Assembly: GCA_902801165.1 (NCBI GenBank)
Contig: CADCHI010000015.1
Coordinates: 1 to 64,000 of the forward strand
From: an uncultured Eubacteriales bacterium
Lineage (GTDB): Bacteria > Bacillota > Clostridia > Christensenellales > Aristaeellaceae
Direction: 5' to 3'
DNA: 64,000 bases
The notes beneath the pieces are model-generated. The model was not told the DNA's origin. It made no database searches and saw nothing but the letters and a program-made list of their open reading frames with translations. Below are positions 47,875 to 55,490 of the stretch, piece by piece (positions within the stretch are counted from its first letter, which is position 1; each line of letters starts with the position of its first letter). The position numbers and the translations under genes are program-made.

Positions 47875-48525
47875 ATGCGTCGCAGACTTTCGATCGCCGC
47901 CAACCTGCTGGCCGCCGCGCTGGCCCTGTCGGCCTGGTTCAGCATGACCTTCAGCTTTGGGCCCCATGGCGCCCTCAGCGCGCCGGGCCTCGGCGCGCTG
48001 AAGTACTTCACCGTGCTGTCGAACCTGTTCCAGGCCGTGACCTCCATCGCCTGGGTTGTCATGCTGGTCCGCCAGTCCCGGGGCAGGATCCCCGGCCCCT
48101 CCCGGCGGCTCTGCCGCCTGAAATACGCCGCTGCCGTGGCCGTGGGGCTGACCTTCTTCACCGTGCTGCTGTTCCTCGGGCCGCTGTACGGCTATGAATC
48201 CATGTACGACCACGCCAACCTCTGGTTCCACCTGGTGGTGCCGCTGCTGGCCATGGTCGACTTCGCCCTGCTGGACCGCGCCGCCACCGTGCCGCTGGGA
48301 GATTTCCGCTTCGCCATGCTGCCCATGCTGGCCTACGCCGTGTACTACATCGGCAACCTGCTCGTCAACGGCGTCGGCAAGGGCGCGAACACCAACGACT
48401 GGTACGGCTTCGCCAAGGCCGGGCTCCGCGGCGCGATCCTCGCCTTTGTGATCATCCTGACGGGCAACGCCATCCTGGCGCTGCTGCTGCGCCTGCCCCG
48501 CCGCCCGAAGAGAGAAAAGCGTTAA
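47875..48525 (+). CDS. Pr6Pr family membrane protein
   Basis: The 216-aa product has about six membrane helices and the Pr6Pr landmarks: KYFTVLSNLFQAVTSIAW (about 43-60), HANLWFHLVVPLLAMVDF (about 112-129), YAVYYIGNLLVNG and a short basic tail RRPKREKR. The family is widespread and uncharacterised; it is related to FAR-17a/AIG1-like proteins. ATG at 47875 with GGCAGGAGG upstream. Monocistronic with its own promoter. Confidence 0.85.
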   Translation: MRRRLSIAANLLAAALALSAWFSMTFSFGPHGALSAPGLGALKYFTVLSNLFQAVTSIAWVVMLVRQSRGRIPGPSRRLCRLKYAAAVAVGLTFFTVLLFLGPLYGYESMYDHANLWFHLVVPLLAMVDFALLDRAATVPLGDFRFAMLPMLAYAVYYIGNLLVNGVGKGANTNDWYGFAKAGLRGAILAFVIILTGNAILALLLRLPRRPKREKR

Positions 48526-48529
48526 AACT

Positions 48530-48560
48530 CCGCCGGGAGTCAACTTTTCTATCCCGGCGG
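48530..48560 (+). terminator. Hairpin after the Pr6Pr gene
   Basis: CCGCCGGGA pairs with TCCCGGCGG. No T-run; weak terminator at best. Confidence 0.5.
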
Positions 48561-48613
48561 GCGTCTATAGTATATGATCCATTTTTTCCCAATCGAAGGG
48601 AGCGAATGCCAAC

Positions 48614-51103
48614 ATGAAGTATCAAATCCCGCGCCTGGTTTCGGTTCTCATCCTGCTGGCGCTCCTGCCCATCGCGCCGGCCCGGGCGGCGTCTGAACAA
48701 AAATGCTGGGCGGGCTTTTTCGACTACTACTATCACGCCGCCCAGCAGTGCGCCCTGGCAGGCACCACCTCCGAGGTCACGCTGGAGGAAGCCCTCGCCC
48801 AAAACAAAACTCCCTGCCCGGTGTGCGTGGACGACAGCCGCCGCTACAAAAAGGTGGAGTCTATCGTCCGGGGTGGCACCGTGGTGATCCGCGTGCCGGA
48901 CGCCTGGCTGCGCGCCCGGGAGGACGACGCCTATGAAATCGACTACGTCGCCGAGCCCTGGCAGGCGCAGTACACCGGGGCCCGGGCCGACGCCGAGGTG
49001 GCCGAGCAGCTCCACGGCGAGGGCTACCGCGCCTTTCTGGAGGCCGCCTCCGCAAAGGGCGAGGCCTACGCCGGCGACGGCGACATCCCCATGGGCTGCG
49101 TGCCGGAGCTGGTCCCCGGCGATGGCGACCTGGTGATGAACCGGCGGCACATCGGCGGCGCGTGGTACCTGACGCTGCGCCCCTCCGAGGAGGGACGCAA
49201 GCGGCTGGAGAAAAAGAAGAAGCTGGACGTGGACCTGAAATTCTCCCTGAACCAGCTCGCCCTCCGCGACGGCATACTGTCCGTGGGCAAGCGCGACGAG
49301 TGGGAGGACAAGTCCCTCACCCTCAAGCCGGACAAGTCGAAGGCCGCCCCCACGGGCTGGCAGCGCGACGGGCTGGACCTCGCGGTGTTCCAGGAGAGCG
49401 GCGCGAACATCTGCGTCATCCACCTGAGCGCCGACGCGCCCACCACGGAAGGCGCCGCCCTGCTGATCGACGGCGTGGACTCCGGCATCCGCATGGACGG
49501 CTACCCCGGGGACGGGGACGCCATCTTCTGCTGCGTGCTCACCGACGGCGAGATGAGCGCCCTGGAGTCGGGCGCCGGCTTCGAGCTCGCCTGGCCCGAC
49601 GCCCAGCCCGCGCCGTCGGACAGCTTCGCCGCCGCCTTCCAGAGCGCCCTCGCCGCTGGGGAGGATACCGACGAGGCTGCCGCAGGGGACCCCGACCCCG
49701 TGACTGAGGCCGAGTGCGCCAGCGGGCTCGTCGCCCGGATGGACCGGGCCGACTATCCCCCGGCCCCGACCTACCTCTCCTTCACCCTCTCCAACGACGG
49801 CCCCATGAAGTATTACAACGTCCCCGGCGCCCTGGAGGCGTGGGACGGCGAGGGCTGGCGCGCCGTGGCCGGGAACTATCACTACTGCGCCCGGAACCCC
49901 GACCAGCTGAAGGGCTACACCGCCGAGGGCGTGCGCCTCGCCATGCCCCTGAACAACCTCCAGCCGCTGACCATGGGCCTGTACCGCGTCAAGGTGGAGT
50001 CCTTTGAGGGCGAGGGCATCGTCAACGCCGACACCTGGCTGGAATTCCGCGTCTCCGCCGACGCCGAGCCCCTGGAGCCCATGCCCGAGGCCGCCGTCGA
50101 ACTGGCCTCCGGCACGTGGAACGTTGCGGACCACGCCCCGGCCTTCGCCGACGCTCCGGACTACAATTCCTGCATGGACACCTCCCGCTTCTCCACCGCC
50201 GCCCGCAATCTCGTGCAGGCGGGCGACGTGGTCTACGAGCTGCGCGGCCTGTTCATGGACGACTGGGACTGGGTGCCCACCGGCTACTGGCTCGTCAGCT
50301 ACCCCGCGGGGCACCCCGAGCAGCCCCACATGGTGCTCTCCGGGCTGGACGCCAGCTTCTGCACCCTCTACGACACCGGCGACGGCCTGCTGATCTGGAC
50401 GGACTCCGCGGACCGCCTGCTGCGGGTCAGCTACGACGGGCAGGAAATCAGCCGCGTCGAGAACCTCTACGACGAGCCCGCCCGCACCCTGTACGACCTG
50501 CTCCCCGTGGGCGAGTGGCTCTACGCCTGCGACGGCGAGGCCGTCTGGCGCGCGCCGCTGTCCGGCTGCAGGGCCGAGAAGGTCTATACCGCTGACGACC
50601 ACATCCTCAACAGCCGGGAAGGCGCGAGCCTGGTTTACGCGGACGGCGTGCTGTACGTGGCGGACCGGGGCATCGTGGCGGTGGACACCGAAGACCTGAC
50701 CGTCACCCGCCTGATCGACGAATACGACCGGGAGAGCGGCGAGTGCGGCCTGGGCTACATCGTGCTGGGCGGCGAGCTGTACACCTGGGTGCCCTCCAAG
50801 GGCTGCACCGCGGCCATCGACGTAGCCACCGGCGAGGGCCGGAAGGTCTCCGACACCCGCTTCTACTTCAGCCAGGTCACCGAGGGCGGCGTCGTGCTGG
50901 CCCTGACCGGCAAGAACGACGAAGGGCTGTTCGGCGGCTACGACGCAGCGGACTTCTACCTGCCCGCGGACCCCGCCCACCCCGCCTTCGACCCCGACCA
51001 CTGCGAGAAGCGCCCCATCGAGAGCTACGACTTCGCCCTCGGCGACTGGCTGTACCAGGCCCATGACGACGGCCCCGAGACCGTGTCGGCGCTTCCGTGG
51101 TAA
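48614..51103 (+). CDS. Secreted protein of unknown function, paralogue of 3514-5328
   Basis: The 829-aa product has a signal peptide (MKYQIPRLVSVLILLALLPI..ARA), a YYH-x4-C ... PCPVC motif (about residues 38-68: DYYYHAAQQCALAG, EVTLEEALAQNKTPCPVC) that matches the secreted Cys/His motif precisely, a middle region shared with the 604-aa protein at 3514-5328, an immunoglobulin-like segment (about 380-480: LSFTLSNDGPMKYYNVPGALEAWDGEGWR) and a C-terminal part with beta-propeller-like strands (LLIWTDSADRLLRVSYDGQ, GVLYVADRGIVAVDTEDL). It probably acts outside the cell; function unknown. ATG at 48614 with AAGGGAG 11 nt upstream. Confidence 0.78.
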   Translation: MKYQIPRLVSVLILLALLPIAPARAASEQKCWAGFFDYYYHAAQQCALAGTTSEVTLEEALAQNKTPCPVCVDDSRRYKKVESIVRGGTVVIRVPDAWLRAREDDAYEIDYVAEPWQAQYTGARADAEVAEQLHGEGYRAFLEAASAKGEAYAGDGDIPMGCVPELVPGDGDLVMNRRHIGGAWYLTLRPSEEGRKRLEKKKKLDVDLKFSLNQLALRDGILSVGKRDEWEDKSLTLKPDKSKAAPTGWQRDGLDLAVFQESGANICVIHLSADAPTTEGAALLIDGVDSGIRMDGYPGDGDAIFCCVLTDGEMSALESGAGFELAWPDAQPAPSDSFAAAFQSALAAGEDTDEAAAGDPDPVTEAECASGLVARMDRADYPPAPTYLSFTLSNDGPMKYYNVPGALEAWDGEGWRAVAGNYHYCARNPDQLKGYTAEGVRLAMPLNNLQPLTMGLYRVKVESFEGEGIVNADTWLEFRVSADAEPLEPMPEAAVELASGTWNVADHAPAFADAPDYNSCMDTSRFSTAARNLVQAGDVVYELRGLFMDDWDWVPTGYWLVSYPAGHPEQPHMVLSGLDASFCTLYDTGDGLLIWTDSADRLLRVSYDGQEISRVENLYDEPARTLYDLLPVGEWLYACDGEAVWRAPLSGCRAEKVYTADDHILNSREGASLVYADGVLYVADRGIVAVDTEDLTVTRLIDEYDRESGECGLGYIVLGGELYTWVPSKGCTAAIDVATGEGRKVSDTRFYFSQVTEGGVVLALTGKNDEGLFGGYDAADFYLPADPAHPAFDPDHCEKRPIESYDFALGDWLYQAHDDGPETVSALPW

Positions 51104-51137
51104 GCAAGAATTCCGAGCAATCGAATCCCATAAATTG

Positions 51138-51303
51138 ACGGGACTGTCTCAAAACAACGTATTGCGAAAGAATCATCAGGTGATGATTCAAAGCACACCG
51201 TAGGGGCGCCATAATTGGCGCCCGCGGCGGAAGATCCGCTCCCAGCGGCATTTCTGCCGTCCCTACGAATGGATTTTGCAATGCTGTTTTGAGACGGTCC
51301 CGT
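51138..51303. mobile_element. 166-bp MITE-like element with 19-bp terminal inverted repeats
   Basis: ACGGGACTGTCTCAAAACA (51138-51156) is answered by TGTTTTGAGACGGTCCCGT (51285-51303), one mismatch in 19. The interior holds a hairpin repeat copy (51198-51227) and a CGGCATTTCTGCCG hairpin, and no open frame. No clear target-site duplication was seen. The mobilising transposase is unknown. Confidence 0.6.
51198..51227. repeat. Interspersed hairpin repeat, copy 3
   Basis: 30 bp with core GGGGCGCCATAATTGGCGCC, identical in reverse orientation to the copy at 63938-63967. Confidence 0.75.
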
Positions 51304-51406
51304 TCTGCTTCCCGCCTTAAAACCCACATATCGCCGTTTCCAGCCGCGCCGCATGCCGGCTTTTAATTATAGTTACCATCTATATCTGAATATAATATTG
51401 ATGTAT

Positions 51407-51435
51407 TTGACAATAACCCATCGATCCTATAGAAT
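51407..51435 (+). promoter_or_regulatory. Sigma-A promoter for the metY leader transcript
   Basis: TTGACA, 17 nt, TAGAAT. The expected start is about 51442, 23 nt before the leader ORF and about 150 nt before metY. Confidence 0.75.
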
Positions 51436-51464
51436 ATTGCCATCGACCGAAAGGAAGTGCGACC

Positions 51465-51533
51465 ATGAACCATTCCGCGCAGTCCCGCGCCTTGCGCCTG
51501 TGGGCGGCCCTGTTGAGCCGGAACCGAATGTGA
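51465..51533 (+). CDS. 22-codon leader peptide upstream of metY
   Basis: ATG at 51465, 8 nt after AAGGAAG, opens a 22-codon frame beginning MNHSAQSRALRLW and ending SRNRM just before TGA. It lies wholly inside the metY leader and has host-like GC content. Short ORFs in the leaders of amino-acid genes often act as sensors by ribosome stalling; here the last sense codon is Met and metY makes a methionine precursor, so a methionine-linked control is an attractive inference. Not tested, and no matching family could be checked. Confidence 0.6.
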   Translation: MNHSAQSRALRLWAALLSRNRM

Positions 51534-51556
51534 CGGCCCGCGCCGAAGCGAGCCGT
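51533..51556 (+). promoter_or_regulatory. Hairpin at the end of the leader ORF
   Basis: ACGGC (51533-51537) pairs with GCCGT (51552-51556). It starts at the last base of the leader stop codon, where a stalled or terminating ribosome would cover it. Weak stem; role inferred. Confidence 0.35.
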
Positions 51557-51590
51557 TCCCCCACAGCATAGATGAAAAGGAGATAAAAAC

Positions 51591-52895
51591 ATGTCTGATA
51601 TCCGCAATTCCGCCAACTGGGCCTTTGAAACCAAGCAGCTGCACGTCGGCCAGGAGGCCGCCGATCCCGCCACCGACGCCCGCGCCGTGCCGATCTACGC
51701 CTCGACCTCCTTCGTGTTCCACAACTCCCAGCACGCCGCCGACCGCTTCGGCCTGCGGGATGCCGGCAACATCTACGGCCGGCTGACCAACCCCACCAAC
51801 GGCGTATTCGAGGCCCGCATCGCGGCGCTGGAGAACGGCTCCGCGGCCCTGGCGGTGGCCTCCGGCGCGGCGGCCATCAGCTACACCTTCCAGGCGCTGG
51901 CGAAGGCCGGCGAGCACATCGTGGCCTCCAAGACCATCTACGGCGGCACCTACAACCTGCTGGCCCACACCCTGCCGCTGACCAGCGGCATCACCACCAC
52001 CTTCGTGGACCCGGACGTGGAGGGCAGCTTTGAAAACGCCATCACCGACTCCACCAAGGCCATCTTCGTGGAGACCCTGGGCAACCCCAACTCCAACCTG
52101 ATCGACATCGAGGCCGTCGCGGCCATCGCCCATCGCCACGGCATCCCGCTGGTGGTGGACTCCACCTTCGCCACGCCCTACCTGGTGCGGCCCCTGGAGT
52201 GGGGCGCGGACATCGTGGTCCACAGCGCCACCAAGTTCATCGGCGGCCATGGCACGGCCATCGGCGGCGTGATCGTCGAGGGCGGCAAGTTCGACTGGAA
52301 GGCCGGCGGCAAGTACCCCTGGATCGCCGAGCCGAACCCCAGCTACCACGGCGTGTCCTTCGCGGACGCGGTGGGCCCCGCGGCCTTCGTGACCTACATC
52401 CGCGCCATACTGCTGCGCGACACCGGCGCGACCCTGTCCCCCTTCCACAGCTTCCTGTTCCTCCAGGGGCTGGAGACCCTCTCCCTGCGGGTGGAGCGCC
52501 ACACCGAGAACGCGCTGCGGCTGGTGGACTACCTCTCCAGGCATCCCCAGGTGGAGGCGGTGCACCACCCCTCCCTGCCCGGCGAGCCCAGCCACGCCCT
52601 GTACGCCAAGTACCTGCCCCACGGCGGCGGCAGCATCTTCACCTTTGAGATCAAGGGCGACGCCGCCACGGCCCAGAAGTTCATCGACAACCTGCCCATC
52701 TTCAGCCTGCTGGCCAACGTGGCCGACGTCAAGAGCCTGGTGATCCACCCGGCCAGCACCACCCACAGCCAGCTGACCGAGGTGGAGCTGCTGGAGCAGG
52801 GCATCAAGCCCAACACCATCCGGCTGTCCATCGGCATCGAGAAGATCGACGACCTGATCGCTGCCCTGGACACCGCCTTCGCCGCAGTGAAGTAA
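51591..52895 (+). CDS. metY: O-acetylhomoserine sulfhydrylase / cysteine synthase type
   Basis: PLP enzyme that makes homocysteine (or cysteine) from an O-acetyl amino acid and sulfide, in methionine biosynthesis. The 434-aa product shows Cys/Met metabolism fold landmarks: FETKQLHVGQE at the start, PIYASTSFVF, GRLTNPTNGVFE, VVDSTFATPYL and the PLP lysine in HSATKFIGGHGTAIGG. Length and motifs fit MetY rather than MetB. ATG at 51591 behind AAAAGGAGATAAAAAC. It is preceded by the leader ORF and followed by a bidirectional terminator. Confidence 0.95.
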   Translation: MSDIRNSANWAFETKQLHVGQEAADPATDARAVPIYASTSFVFHNSQHAADRFGLRDAGNIYGRLTNPTNGVFEARIAALENGSAALAVASGAAAISYTFQALAKAGEHIVASKTIYGGTYNLLAHTLPLTSGITTTFVDPDVEGSFENAITDSTKAIFVETLGNPNSNLIDIEAVAAIAHRHGIPLVVDSTFATPYLVRPLEWGADIVVHSATKFIGGHGTAIGGVIVEGGKFDWKAGGKYPWIAEPNPSYHGVSFADAVGPAAFVTYIRAILLRDTGATLSPFHSFLFLQGLETLSLRVERHTENALRLVDYLSRHPQVEAVHHPSLPGEPSHALYAKYLPHGGGSIFTFEIKGDAATAQKFIDNLPIFSLLANVADVKSLVIHPASTTHSQLTEVELLEQGIKPNTIRLSIGIEKIDDLIAALDTAFAAVK

Positions 52896-52908
52896 CCACG
52901 GCTGCCAA

Positions 52909-52954
52909 CAAAAGGACAGCGGCTTCGGCCTTTCGCCGAAACCGCTGTCCCTTT
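52909..52954. terminator. Bidirectional terminator between metY and the isomerase gene
   Basis: GGACAGCGG, with CTTCGGC inside, pairs with CCGCTGTCC; CTTT on the plus side and TTTTG on the minus side serve convergent genes. Confidence 0.8.
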
Positions 52955-52974
52955 GCGTTTCGCAGGATGTTTCT

Positions 52975-54399
52975 TTACCGGGTGATGATGTCCACCGGCA
53001 CGTTGAAGATCTTGGCGACCTTCAGGATCGTGTCGATGTGCCTGCCGATGCCCGCCGCCATGTGGTGGGTCGGGCCGGCCTCGGACCACTTGTCGCAGAA
53101 CTCCGCCGCGGAGCAGCTGAAGCGCATCCGCATGTTGGTGTCGCCGAACATGAAGATGGGACCCTCCTCATTGACGCCCTCGGCCACCACGAACTTGAAG
53201 TGGCCGTCCCGGTCCTGGGTGATGCCCAGGAAGGTGATGGGCTGGTTCGTGGGCGGATAGAACTGAGTCAGGTAGCCGCCGCCGGTCTTGCCGTGGAACA
53301 CGGGCACAATCTTCATGGTGGGCTTTCTGGCCTGGGAGATGTCCGCGTCGCCGGAGCCGGAGTGGCCGATGATGCAGATGTCCTCGTTGAAGTCGATGGA
53401 GTACATCTCACTGAGCTGGCCGGTGCCGCAGATGGTCTTCATGATGCTCATGGCCATGGCCACCTTCATGTCGCCCTCGACGGCGCAGGCGGTGCCCTGC
53501 TTGATGAGCATGGAAAACGCCGGGATCAGCATGGAGTCCAGCTTGCCGGCGATGCCCTGGGCGAAGCCGTCGTAGTGGCTGGCCACCAGGCCCAGCTGCT
53601 CGTCCTTGACCCACTGCTCAAAGGCCACGACGTACTTGGCCATGTCCCAGACCTTCTCGATGGTGCCGCCGCCCTCGATGTCGAAGGTGTCCAGGATATC
53701 CTGGGCCTTGGCGCGGATGGCATCCTCGTCGGTGATGTTGTCGGCGATGGCCCACATCTTCTCCCAGTCGAACTGCTTGGTGTACAGGAACATCCGATGG
53801 TAGAGGTTGGTCTCGTCGATGTACAGATCCATCATGCCGGGATAGGGCCGGCCGATCTGGGCGATGTTGGTGTCGCGGAAGCGGCGGCGCACCTGCGCGG
53901 CCCGGCACCAGTCCTCGATCTCCGCCTGGAGGTGGGGATCGCCGCCCTCGTCCACGCCGGTGATGACCGCGTGGCGCTTGCCGGCGCGCTCCAGGTCCGC
54001 GACCATCTCGCCCACGGCGCCGCAGGCGTACAGCTCGCCCAGCCAGGTGGGGGTGTCGGTGGTGGCATACTCGGGGGCCCGCTTCTTCTGGATGTTCACC
54101 AGCACCACGGGCACGTCCAGGTCCCGCACGGCGGGGAGCATGTTATAGGAAGTGGCGTAGGTCAGCAGCTGCAAAATCACCAGGTCCACGTCCGCGGCGC
54201 GGAACTTGTCGCCCGCCGCCATCGCCAGCTCCTTGGTGGTGACGAGGCCGCCGTCGATCAGCTCGACGGTCTCCGGGATGCGCGTCTTGAACTTGGCGTA
54301 CTGGGCCTCAAATTCGGGCACCAGAGAGGGGAACTGGGGCAGATAGGCCCCCAGGGCGATGGAAAACACGCCCACTCTTGCCTTGGTGTTGACCAGCAT
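52975..54399 (-). CDS. L-arabinose/L-fucose isomerase-family protein
   Basis: Sugar ketol-isomerase fold. The 474-aa product has the family's N-terminal Rossmann-like part (VILQLLTYATSYNMLPAVRDLDVPVVLVN) and the C-terminal active-site half with CIIGHSGSGDAD and THHMAAGIGRHID, where His residues would bind the metal. The sequence is diverged from AraA and FucI, so the sugar is not known. ATG at 54399 is 7 nt after AGGAGG; an ATG 6 nt upstream abuts the Shine-Dalgarno and is unlikely. It follows trxB by 55 bp on the same strand. Confidence 0.8.
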   Translation of the reverse strand: MLVNTKARVGVFSIALGAYLPQFPSLVPEFEAQYAKFKTRIPETVELIDGGLVTTKELAMAAGDKFRAADVDLVILQLLTYATSYNMLPAVRDLDVPVVLVNIQKKRAPEYATTDTPTWLGELYACGAVGEMVADLERAGKRHAVITGVDEGGDPHLQAEIEDWCRAAQVRRRFRDTNIAQIGRPYPGMMDLYIDETNLYHRMFLYTKQFDWEKMWAIADNITDEDAIRAKAQDILDTFDIEGGGTIEKVWDMAKYVVAFEQWVKDEQLGLVASHYDGFAQGIAGKLDSMLIPAFSMLIKQGTACAVEGDMKVAMAMSIMKTICGTGQLSEMYSIDFNEDICIIGHSGSGDADISQARKPTMKIVPVFHGKTGGGYLTQFYPPTNQPITFLGITQDRDGHFKFVVAEGVNEEGPIFMFGDTNMRMRFSCSAAEFCDKWSEAGPTHHMAAGIGRHIDTILKVAKIFNVPVDIITR

Positions 54400-54454
54400 T
54401 GTCATTCCTCCTGTTTGATATTGTTGATCGCGCGGCCCCGGCCGGGGCACGCGC

Positions 54455-55372
54455 CTATCCAAGCTCGTTCAGATAGCGGCAGGCCGCCAGCGCGGCGGTG
54501 GCCCCGTCTGCCACGGCGGTGGTCAGCTGGCGCACGCCCTTGCTGCGGCAGTCCCCCGCCACGAAGATGCCGGGGGTGCGGGTCACGCAGCGCTCGTCGG
54601 AATCGAAGTAGCCCCAGGCGTTCAAATCGGCCAGCGCCTCGAAGGGCTTGTTCTCCGGGATCAGGCCGATGGCGACGAACAGGCCGTCGCAGGTGATCTC
54701 CCGGCGCTCGCAGGTGGTCCTGTCCTGGATCTCCACGCCCTGCAGCGCCCCGGCGGCGGTCAGCAGGCGGTTGATCTGCGTGTTGGCGATCACCCGCACG
54801 TTCTGGCGAGCGTTCAGCACGTCCTGGAGGCGCTGCTCGCCGGTCAGGGCGGGCAGGTCCTGCAATATGACGACCTCCCGGCACTTCTCCGCCAGCAGGA
54901 TGGCCTCCTGGAGCGCGGAGTTGCCGCCGCCGGCCACGCACACGGTCTGGCCGCTGTAGAAGTCGCCGTCGCACACGGCGCAGAAGGAGATGCCCTCGCC
55001 CACCAGCTCCTGCTCGCCCTCCAGGCCGAGCATGCGGTGCTTGACGCCGGTGGCCAGCACCACGGCGCGGCCCTCGTAGCTGCCGCCCTCCTCGGTGGTC
55101 ACCCGCTTGTGGTCGCCCAGGTCCTCCACGCCGGTCACGTTTTCCAGCTCGATCTCCGCGCCCTGTGCCAGGATCTGCTCCAGCATCCGGTCCGCGAAGG
55201 CGTTGCCGCTCATCTGCAGGGTGCCGGGGTAGTTCTCCACCTTGGGAGAATGGGTGATCTGGCCGCCGAAGCCGCCCTTCTCGATGACCAGGGCGGACTT
55301 GCCGTTGCGCCGGGCGTACAGCGCCGCCGTCATGCCGGCGGGGCCGCCGCCCACCACGATGATGTCGTACAT
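54455..55372 (-). CDS. trxB: Thioredoxin-disulfide reductase
   Basis: FAD/NADPH enzyme that keeps thioredoxin reduced. The 305-aa product has the FAD GxGxxG motif VVGGGPAGMTAAL at the start, the redox-active CAVCDG (about 130-135), the NAD(P)H motif VAGGGNSALQEA and the C-terminal FAD motif GIFVAGDCRSKGVRQLTTAVADG. Length is normal for low-Mr bacterial TrxB. ATG at 55372. Transcribed from the promoter at 55425-55452. No trxA lies in the window, but the nrdD gene nearby carries a fused thioredoxin-like domain. Confidence 0.95.
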   Translation of the reverse strand: MYDIIVVGGGPAGMTAALYARRNGKSALVIEKGGFGGQITHSPKVENYPGTLQMSGNAFADRMLEQILAQGAEIELENVTGVEDLGDHKRVTTEEGGSYEGRAVVLATGVKHRMLGLEGEQELVGEGISFCAVCDGDFYSGQTVCVAGGGNSALQEAILLAEKCREVVILQDLPALTGEQRLQDVLNARQNVRVIANTQINRLLTAAGALQGVEIQDRTTCERREITCDGLFVAIGLIPENKPFEALADLNAWGYFDSDERCVTRTPGIFVAGDCRSKGVRQLTTAVADGATAALAACRYLNELG

Positions 55373-55424
55373 ACTATTCTTCTTCCAATCTCAATAGAGT
55401 GCTCGCATTGTCTAAAGCAGTTCC

Positions 55425-55452
55425 ATTATATCACATTCAAGACACAATTCAA
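55425..55452 (-). promoter_or_regulatory. Promoter for trxB
   Basis: On the minus strand TTGAAT, 16 nt, TATAAT. Confidence 0.65.
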
Positions 55453-55490
55453 GTTTTTCTTTCTGCAAGATAAAACAATATCAAACCATG

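Noticed and set aside
51442-51590. SAM riboswitch or T-box upstream of metY.
   Set aside because: The leader is too short and lacks the SAM-I core and the T-box sequence; a translated short ORF fits better.
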